From positions 89,233 to 153,232 of the forward strand of contig NZ_FMUX01000014.1 in assembly GCF_900101345.1 (NCBI RefSeq): a DNA stretch of 64,000 bases, read 5' to 3'. This document shows, one piece after another, positions 58,264 to 64,000 of the stretch. Made by a program: the position numbers and the translations under genes. Under the pieces are notes generated by a model that was given only the letters and a program-made list of their open reading frames with translations, was not told the DNA's origin and did no database searches. This DNA comes from Desulfoluna spongiiphila. GTDB lineage: Bacteria > Desulfobacterota > Desulfobacteria > Desulfobacterales > Desulfolunaceae. Numbering within the stretch: position 1 is the stretch's first letter; every line of letters begins with the position of its first letter.

Positions 58264-59121
58264 ATGCTCAAGAAAGATTTCACCTACTCCGTTTTCTGGA
58301 ACTGTTTTCTCATTGTTTTCGGGACCCTGATCTATGTGATCGGGCTGAAAGGCATTGCCGATCCGCACAGCTTCGTGCCCGGAGGGCTCTTCGGTCTCGC
58401 CTTTTATCTTTACTACCTGTCGGACTGGATGAATCCCGGGATCATCTTCGCCCTGCTGAACATTCCCATGTTTATTGTGGGCAAACTGTTCATCAGCGGG
58501 CGCTTTCTGGCCTACAGCTTTCTGGCCATGGTGGTCTCATCGGTGAGCTACAACCTGATCCAGGTGGATCTGGGGATTGTAAATCAGCTGTATGCGGCGG
58601 TGACCTGCGGGGTGCTGGTGGGCATCGGCTCCGGCATCGTGCTGCGGTCCATCGGCTCCAACGGCGGCCTGGATATCATCGCGGTCATTCTCTACCAGAA
58701 GTTCAATATCGGGCTCGGTAAGTTTTTCATGATTTTCAACGTGGTGCTTTACAGCTTCAGCTTTGCCACCATGAACACGGACCTGGTCATCGCCTCCATC
58801 ATCTCGGTGTTTGTCACCTCCGTCAGCATCGACTATGCCCTGTCCATGTTCAACCAGAGGAAGATGGTCCTGGTGGTCACGGATAAGCCGGAGTGCATCT
58901 CCAAGGAGATCATCGACAAGCTCAAAATCAGCACCACCTTTTTAAACGGACAGGGTGCCTACACCGGCCGCGACAAAAAGATCCTCATGACCGTGATCAA
59001 CAACATCCAGCTCAAGCGCCTGGAAGAGATCGTCTTCACCAAAGACGAGGAGGCCCTCTTCATCGTGGAGAACACCTTCAGCGTCATCGGTGCCAATTTT
59101 TCCAAGCGGAAGGTCTACTAA
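58264..59121 (+). CDS. YitT family membrane protein (DUF161/DUF2179)
   Basis: 285 residues. Five to six membrane helices (about 10-190) with GGLFGLAFYLYYLSD and SNGGLDIIAV, then a soluble DUF2179 domain (about 200-285) with GAYTGRDKKILMTVI. The family is widespread; the substrate is unknown. ATG 58264 has GGAGG 7 nt upstream; the longer frame from 58201 adds a poorly conserved segment. A strong terminator follows. Confidence 0.9.
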   Translation: MLKKDFTYSVFWNCFLIVFGTLIYVIGLKGIADPHSFVPGGLFGLAFYLYYLSDWMNPGIIFALLNIPMFIVGKLFISGRFLAYSFLAMVVSSVSYNLIQVDLGIVNQLYAAVTCGVLVGIGSGIVLRSIGSNGGLDIIAVILYQKFNIGLGKFFMIFNVVLYSFSFATMNTDLVIASIISVFVTSVSIDYALSMFNQRKMVLVVTDKPECISKEIIDKLKISTTFLNGQGAYTGRDKKILMTVINNIQLKRLEEIVFTKDEEALFIVENTFSVIGANFSKRKVY

Positions 59122-59200
59122 GGCAGGAGAGAGACAATCAGAGACACCCGAAAAGAACGCCGCCCGTAACACGGCGACGGTCCTTGAGGGTTTTGTATAT

Positions 59201-59232
59201 GGGCGGCGGGCCCTTGGCCCGCCGCCCTTTTT
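59201..59232 (+). terminator. Rho-independent terminator after yitT-like gene
   Basis: GGGCGGCGGGCC-CTT-GGCCCGCCGCCC, a perfect 12-bp stem, then five T. Confidence 0.9.
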
Positions 59233-59267
59233 GGTTTTTTACACGTAACCATTCAGCTTCAAAAAGC

Positions 59268-59440
59268 AGCCTCCGGCGGCAAGGTGTGCCACCTTGAAAG
59301 CAGGTAGCGGATGCGCTTTGCCCCTCGTTCCTCGGGTCAAATCACATCCGCCTTTAAAACGGCATTCACTCAAATATTTTTTTATGACCTGTTTGTTAAA
59401 CTTTTAAAACGTTTAGCCCCCGGCAGGGCCGCCGGAGGCA
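59268..59440. repeat. Complete GCCTCCGG element, inverse orientation
   Basis: Reads in reverse: CAAGGTG-TGC-CACCTTG, then GCGGATGCGCTTTGCCCC..CCTCGTTCCTCG..GGTCAAATCACATCCGC, then the AAACTTTTAAAACGTTT module and CCGCCGGAGGC. CATTCAGCTT and GCTGAACAGTTAC flank it. Confidence 0.88.
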
Positions 59441-59457
59441 TACGCTGAACAGTTACG

Positions 59458-61299
59458 TTACACCCTGAATTTCCCCACCAACAATTTGAGCTCCTCGGCG
59501 GAGCGGGTCTGGTCTGCGGTGCCGGTGTTGACGCGCGCGCTGCGGGTGGCGACCTCTCCGATGAGCTGGTTGACCTCGGAGATGTCCGTTGCGATTTCAC
59601 CTGCAACGGTGGCGTTCTGGGCGATGTTGGTGTTGACGTCGTCCACCCCCTGGGCCGCCTGGTTGACGTTTTCGGCGATCTCCCGGGTGGTGGCGGACTG
59701 CTCCTCCACGGCTGCGGCGATGGCTCCCACCATCTCGTTGACGTTGTGGATGGAGGTGTTGATCTCGTTGATGTCGCGGACGGTACCGGCGGCCGATCTC
59801 TGGTTTGTTTCGATTTTTTCGCGGATCTCCTGGGTGGCCCGTGCCGTGAGTTCGGCAAGCTCCTTGATCTCCGAGGCCACCACGGCAAAGCCTTTGCCCG
59901 CGTCTCCGGCCCGTGCGGCCTCGATGGTGGCGTTCAGGGCCAGGAGCTTGGTCTGTTCGGAGATGTCGGTGATGGTCTCCACCACCTTGCCGATCTCTTC
60001 GGCGGAGGTCCCCAGCTCTTCCACCTGGGTGGAGGCGCTGTTGGCCTGGGTGACGGCCATGCCGGTGGCCTGGCTCGCCTCTTCGGAGTTCCGGGCGATC
60101 TCCCCCAGGGAGCCTGTCATCTCCTCGGTGGCTGCGGCGATCATGGCGATATTGGCTGCGGTCTGCTCCATGGTGGCTGCAATGGCGGTGAAATGCGTGC
60201 TCATTTCATCGGCGGCGCCTGCCACGGTGGTGGACTTGCCGGACATGGCTTCGGTATCCGTGGACATCTCATGGGAGAGGCCGGAGAGCCCGCTTGACGC
60301 CGACAAAAGGGTACCGGCGTTGCCGTTGATCTGCCGGATCATGTCCTGAAGCTGCCCGATGAAGGTGTTGAACCACCGGGAGAGCTCCCCCACCTCGTCG
60401 CGGCTGGTGACCTCAAGGCGGGTGGTCAGGTCCCCGTCCCCTTCGGCGATGTCCCGGAGGCCATCCACCACGCGGTTGACGGGACCGGTGATGAGTCGGG
60501 CCACATACCAGGCGACCCCCAAGGCAACGGCCGCAGAGAGCAGGCCGATGGCGAAAAAGAGGCGGGTCATGCGGGAGGCGTTTTTCCGGGTGGTGGTACC
60601 GATGGCAAAGACCTGGCGCCTGTTGGATTCGATGAGGTGTTCCTGATTGTTGATGTGGGTCTTTTTGCTATCGATGCGGGCGATGGCCTGTTGGATCCGG
60701 TTTTCCTGGATGGCCTGGAGCTCACCGATGGTGCCCCGAACCTCGGTGAAGGCCTTGAAGGCGGAGCCGGTGTCGCTGGCTTTTCGTGCGAAACGGAGCT
60801 TTCCCGGGGTGTTGGCCAGTACGAAGACCCGCTGGCTCTTTGCCTTCCAGTGGTCGAAGCGTTCCGTAAATCGGGAGTAAAGGGCCTGGGTCTCCTCGGT
60901 GTCGAACTTGGCGGAGGCTTTCTCCATGTTGGCCCGGGTCTCCTCGATGCTGAGCCGGCTTGCCTCCTGGGCCGCCTTGATCTCCCCGGGCTCGCTGGCC
61001 ACCAGGGACATTTTTTCAGCAATGGCGGCCTGGGTGATGTCCCGGTCCGCCTCCATCATGGCCTTGATGCTTGCCTGGAGTTCCTGGAGCTGGGGAATGT
61101 CCGTGTTGATCAGGGGCAGCATGTCATCGGTGATGAGGGGCAGGATCTGTTTTTCGATGAGCCCTGAGAACTGGTTGGTTACGATGTCGTTGAGATCATC
61201 CGACAACGTCCCCAAGGCCCACCTGCCGAGGCCGATCAGCAGAAACAGGGAAAACACGGGGATGCCGATGATGAGGATGCATTTTCGATTTAAGCTCAC
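59458..61299 (-). CDS. Methyl-accepting chemotaxis protein
   Basis: 613 residues. Membrane helix 1 (about 7-29), a helical periplasmic domain of about 220 residues without a Cache fold, and membrane helix 2 (RLFFAIGLLSAAVALGVAWY). HAMP follows, then a signalling domain with tip EQTKLLALNATIEAARAGDAGKGFAVVA. No CheB/CheR tail pentapeptide is seen. The likely start is GTG 61299 with AGGAG 9 nt upstream; a TTG at 61332 is in frame but weak. It is the last gene of a three-gene operon after a soluble sensor-like protein and an MBL-fold protein, which suggests these act as its periplasmic ligand-binding partners. Confidence 0.93.
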   Translation of the reverse strand: MSLNRKCILIIGIPVFSLFLLIGLGRWALGTLSDDLNDIVTNQFSGLIEKQILPLITDDMLPLINTDIPQLQELQASIKAMMEADRDITQAAIAEKMSLVASEPGEIKAAQEASRLSIEETRANMEKASAKFDTEETQALYSRFTERFDHWKAKSQRVFVLANTPGKLRFARKASDTGSAFKAFTEVRGTIGELQAIQENRIQQAIARIDSKKTHINNQEHLIESNRRQVFAIGTTTRKNASRMTRLFFAIGLLSAAVALGVAWYVARLITGPVNRVVDGLRDIAEGDGDLTTRLEVTSRDEVGELSRWFNTFIGQLQDMIRQINGNAGTLLSASSGLSGLSHEMSTDTEAMSGKSTTVAGAADEMSTHFTAIAATMEQTAANIAMIAAATEEMTGSLGEIARNSEEASQATGMAVTQANSASTQVEELGTSAEEIGKVVETITDISEQTKLLALNATIEAARAGDAGKGFAVVASEIKELAELTARATQEIREKIETNQRSAAGTVRDINEINTSIHNVNEMVGAIAAAVEEQSATTREIAENVNQAAQGVDDVNTNIAQNATVAGEIATDISEVNQLIGEVATRSARVNTGTADQTRSAEELKLLVGKFRV

Positions 61300-61382
61300 G
61301 TCATTTTTCTCCTGAAAAATCTCCCGGTGCAAACACTGGTGGGCCGCCCGTTACGGCGAACCGTTCCGGGCGACCCTGGTCT

Positions 61383-61988
61383 TTAAAGTTTGTCGAGGAA
61401 AACACCTACGAGGACACCGCCCACCACGGTGCCGTCCCCATCGATGAGGGGAAGGGCGACGTGCTGGAGCTGCGTGTTCTCAGCCTTGTCGAATTTCACG
61501 GGACCGACCTCGATGCTCTGCTCCTTGACGGTGTGCTTGTATTTGCCTTCATCTCCCTGCCAGTAATCGTTGGGGGTTCTGTGGGACCCCACCGTTGCGC
61601 CCTGGTTGTCGAAGGCAAAGCCCTTGGCCATGGCCGGAGTCCGGTTGGCAAGGGCCTGGAGTGCTTTGCCGCAGTCGTTGGTCAGGAGCTCTTCCATGAT
61701 GGGGAGCTCCTCTTCGGCCTCCTGCCACTCTTCGTCGATTTTCTGGATGTCGGCAAGGGAGAGGCCTTTGGCGTTGCTCGCCTTGGCCGCATCCACGAGC
61801 TCTTTGGTCACGCACAAGGGGATCAGGGTCGTCTTGGTAAAGGCCTTTAAGTCGGCGGACCCCTTGGGTGAGGCGTCGATGTCCTTGGCGACCTTGGCCA
61901 GCATCGCTTCAACGGCGGGGTTGGCGGCGCAGATGCCGGGAAGGCCCAGGAAAAGGGCGATGACAAGGGTTGCAATGAGTTTCTTCAT
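61383..61988 (-). CDS. Secreted single-domain sensor protein (Cache/Tll0287-like)
   Basis: 201 residues with a cleavable signal peptide (cleavage near GICAAN). The mature protein has an N-terminal helical part and a PAS/Cache-like end (KGFAFDNQGATVGSHRTPND, ALPLIDGDGTVVGGVLVGVF). No membrane helix or output domain is present, so it should be a free periplasmic protein. Two cysteines (LCVTK, NDCGK) may form a disulfide or bind heme. ATG 61988 has AAAGGAG about 8 nt upstream. Its gene lies between those for the MBL protein and the chemoreceptor. Confidence 0.72.
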   Translation of the reverse strand: MKKLIATLVIALFLGLPGICAANPAVEAMLAKVAKDIDASPKGSADLKAFTKTTLIPLCVTKELVDAAKASNAKGLSLADIQKIDEEWQEAEEELPIMEELLTNDCGKALQALANRTPAMAKGFAFDNQGATVGSHRTPNDYWQGDEGKYKHTVKEQSIEVGPVKFDKAENTQLQHVALPLIDGDGTVVGGVLVGVFLDKL

Positions 61989-62023
61989 CGGGGGGGCTCC
62001 TTTCATGATTAGCAATGGTTGGA

Positions 62024-62947
62024 TCAATATTCGATAACTCGGCCTGCGCCCAGGGGCTTGACCACTTTGTCTCCATAGACCTTGCGGAAATGGGCGATGG
62101 CGTTTTCTCCGGTGCAGTGGCCGCCGTAGAAGGTGAACCCTTTGGCTTTCACGGTGTCGGTGTAGGCCACGGCTTTTTTCAGCACCTCAGGGGACGCTTT
62201 CTTCAAGTGGAGGCCGCCCACCACGGAGAGGATTTTTTCATTGGGAAATTTTTTCTTGATTGCCTTGAGGATGTTGATGTAGCCGGCATGGCCGCACCCG
62301 AAGATGGCAACAATGCCCTCGGGGGTCTTGATGGCCAGGGTGGCGTCGTCGATGATGGGGCAGGGGCCGGTGCCGTCTTCGTTGAAAAATTTACCCTGAA
62401 TCGGCTGGTAGCTGTCCGTCTCCCGGGGAACATCCGTGAAAAAGTAGAAGCCCTCGTCCAGCTTGGTGACGTTGTTGACGGGCTTGAAGGTGGCCTGGGT
62501 GTATTTTCGTGCCAGGTACGGCATGCCGCAGATGCGGACCGGGGCATTTTTTTTGACCCCGTACTGCTTGTGCCAGATGTAGGGGTGCCCGTAGACCGGG
62601 GGAGCCCCTTTGAGGCTGGGGTAGAAGGTGAGGCCGCCGGTGTGGTCGTCGTGGCCGTGGCTGATGGCGATGCCGGAGAGGTTATCCAGGCTGATGCCCA
62701 TGTGCTCGGCGTTTTCAAGGTAGATGTTGGTGGTCCCGGTGTCCAGGAGCCAGTGGTGGCCGTTGGGCAGCTCGATGAAGATGGAGACGCCGTGTTCCGT
62801 TGCAAACCCTTCTGCTGCGGCCTTGTCGTCGCACAGGACGGAGATCTTCAAGGGGGTGTCGGCAAAGGCTCCGGTAACTGCGGTCAGCATAACCAGGAGG
62901 GCTGTCAGGATAGAAACGATGATCTTGTTTCTGAGATAATTCCGCAT
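62024..62947 (-). CDS. Secreted MBL-fold metallohydrolase
   Basis: 307 residues with a signal peptide (cleavage near GAFADT). The metal motif is ISHGHDDHTGG, with LLDTGTT before it and FGCGHAGYIN and VVGGLHL after. It resembles the MptA-/dihydropterin-phosphate-synthase-like MBL group rather than beta-lactamases. It probably hydrolyses or binds a small molecule in the periplasm. ATG 62947 has AAGGAG 7 nt upstream; the frame is open to 63031 without a ribosome site. It is the first gene of the operon with the sensor and chemoreceptor genes. Confidence 0.85.
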   Translation of the reverse strand: MRNYLRNKIIVSILTALLVMLTAVTGAFADTPLKISVLCDDKAAAEGFATEHGVSIFIELPNGHHWLLDTGTTNIYLENAEHMGISLDNLSGIAISHGHDDHTGGLTFYPSLKGAPPVYGHPYIWHKQYGVKKNAPVRICGMPYLARKYTQATFKPVNNVTKLDEGFYFFTDVPRETDSYQPIQGKFFNEDGTGPCPIIDDATLAIKTPEGIVAIFGCGHAGYINILKAIKKKFPNEKILSVVGGLHLKKASPEVLKKAVAYTDTVKAKGFTFYGGHCTGENAIAHFRKVYGDKVVKPLGAGRVIEY

Positions 62948-63448
62948 GTCTTTACTCCTTGACGTTGTATGGCACATGTTTATCCGGGAGGCCAGTGCCT
63001 CCTGGTATCGACGTGCTGTTTTCTGGGCCAAATTCGGGTTTGATTCTATGGCTGGGTTGAATAGAAATTAGTTCGGAAGATCCTGGGATTTCTTTAGAGG
63101 AAAATGGAAGGTATTGGCGTTCTTTTGACGGGCTGCGGTGAAGGGAATAGCGGTGTGTGTGGGGATGCGGAGTGAACTTAAAAGGTTACCGTGGCGATCC
63201 CGCAGGCGCGATGTGGCCTCGTTTCTGTAAGCTTTGCTGGTCAGGTCTCGGAAGGATGGCTCTTTTTTTCTCTTGTGATGAAGCTTTATGTGATCTGTGA
63301 GGGAGCAAAGTAAGCCAATTCGGGCAGTGGTTCCTTCAAGGGGAAGGAAACCGTCGGTGACGTGGATTCCTCAATGACATTTTGGGCTTTCCGTCGTACA
63401 ATATGTGTGTCATCTCACTTGGATATGCATACAAAACGGAGGTGAGCC
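62948..63448. promoter_or_regulatory. Divergent promoter region
   Basis: 501 bases between two divergent starts. The plus-strand promoter is at 63374-63402. A GC-rich segment at about 63185-63260 could fold but matches no riboswitch known to me. No minus-strand promoter of good quality was found. Confidence 0.4.
63374..63402 (+). promoter_or_regulatory. Sigma-70 promoter of oxidoreductase gene
   Basis: ATGACA (63374-63379), 17-nt spacer and TACAAT (63397-63402), one mismatch from consensus in each hexamer. About 45 bases before the start codon. Confidence 0.65.
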
Positions 63449-64000
63449 ATGGAACATGCGAGTTGGGAGAACGTGACCTATCATGCGATGGTCGTCTCTG
63501 AAGAGGAGGGGACCTTTGTACGACGCATCGAGACCCTGTCCGTTAAGGAGTTGCCCCCCGGGGACGTTCTGATCCGGGTGGGGTTTTCTTCCCTTAACTG
63601 GAAGGACTGCCTGTCGGCCATGGGGAATCCCGGGGTGACCCGGCACTACCCCCACACACCGGGTATCGATGCCGCAGGGATTGTGGCCGAATGCACCAGC
63701 GAGGGCTTTCACAAAGGGGACAAGGTCATCGTGACAGGCTATGACCTGGGCATGAATACCGCCGGAGGGTTTGCCGAATACATTCGGGTGCCTGAGGCCT
63801 GGGTGGTGAAACTCCCCGCGGGCCTGACCCGCAAGGAGGCCATGATGCTGGGGACCGCCGGGTTTACGGCGGGGCTTTCGATCAAGCGCCTCCTTGACCA
63901 TGGGGTGACCCCGGAGATGGGCACGGTGCTTGTGACGGGTGCGTCCGGAGGCGTCGGGAGCCTTGCTGTGGGGATCCTTAAAAAGCTTGGCTTTGTTGTG
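63449..64000 (+). CDS. YhdH/YhfP-type quinone oxidoreductase (acryloyl-CoA reductase-like), 3' truncated by window edge
   Basis: 184 codons run off the right edge with no stop. The protein starts MEHASWENVTYHAMVV after GGAGGTGA. The medium-chain dehydrogenase/reductase features are FSSLNWKDCLSAMG, PGIDAAGIV, GYDLGMNTAGGFAEYIRVP and the nucleotide loop VLVTGASGGVGSLAV. The zinc cysteines of alcohol dehydrogenases are absent. This matches the YhdH/AcuI group, NADPH-dependent reductases of acryloyl-CoA and similar. Preceded by a good promoter. Substrate assignment is by family only. Confidence 0.88.
   Translation, partial: MEHASWENVTYHAMVVSEEEGTFVRRIETLSVKELPPGDVLIRVGFSSLNWKDCLSAMGNPGVTRHYPHTPGIDAAGIVAECTSEGFHKGDKVIVTGYDLGMNTAGGFAEYIRVPEAWVVKLPAGLTRKEAMMLGTAGFTAGLSIKRLLDHGVTPEMGTVLVTGASGGVGSLAVGILKKLGFVV

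Noticed and set aside
63032..63300. c-di-GMP riboswitch between the MBL operon and the oxidoreductase gene
   Set aside because: A GGTTACCG segment looked similar to the motif's end, but the paired core elements are missing.

Overview
The window reads as the chromosome of a GC-rich, strictly anaerobic, probably marine sulfate reducer of the Desulfobacterota. My best guess is a Desulfobacteraceae/Desulfoluna-like organism. This is inferred from gene content: a small one-domain sulfite reductase, a glycyl-radical hydroxyproline dehydratase with its activase, many PAS-rich hybrid kinases, two NtrC-type activators, a DUF362/ferredoxin protein, the TIGR03545/TIGR03546 pair, and a chemoreceptor with soluble periplasmic partners. 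I saw no rRNA, tRNA, CRISPR array, prophage or integron.

Layout: 0-1.7 kb, the end of a DNA-repair helicase fused to an exonuclease-like domain. 2-6.7 kb, a hybrid histidine kinase and an HD-GYP protein. 6.7-13.4 kb, sulfur amino-acid synthesis (cysK and cysE on the minus strand; a Cys-rich XRE regulator, metY, metX, metW and a MOSC protein on the plus strand). 13.8-21 kb, an NtrB/NtrC-like pair facing a multi-PAS hybrid kinase that overlaps a diguanylate cyclase. 21.8-25.4 kb, the trans-4-hydroxyproline dehydratase HypD and its activase. 25.5-31.6 kb, haloalkane dehalogenase, AMMECR1, DUF6485, a U32 protein, a Bcr/CflA exporter and an unlisted 57-aa ORF behind a sigma-54-like promoter. 32-37 kb, the small sulfite reductase, an acyl-CoA synthetase, a RAYT transposase between inverted GGGGACAGGTT tags, and a phosphoesterase. 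37.3-41.4 kb, a sigma-54 activator divergent from a flavodoxin and methyltransferase, then a gamma-carbonic anhydrase. 41.4-49.7 kb, envelope and accessory genes and an adenine deaminase. 50-54 kb, an FbpABC-type iron importer. 54.4-57.4 kb, PntAB. 58-63 kb, a YitT protein and an MBL/sensor/chemoreceptor operon. The right edge cuts an oxidoreductase.

The most striking feature outside the genes is a family of about 15 intergenic repeats bounded by GCCTCCGGCGG and CCGCCGGAGGC. They are built from successive hairpins, one with an almost invariant GAGGAACGA loop and stem changes that preserve pairing. They occur in both orientations, as solo ends, and as a three-unit tandem array. Only one transposase gene, the RAYT, is in the window. 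Whether it mobilises this family, the GGGGACAGGTT tags, or both is open.

The genes combine into a few readable themes. One is sulfur assimilation by direct sulfhydrylation. Another is c-di-GMP turnover (HD-GYP and GGDEF proteins) tied to two-component systems. Sigma-54 control appears at three loci: an NtrC-type regulator, a Cys-PAS activator with a perfect -24/-12 promoter, and the small-ORF promoter.
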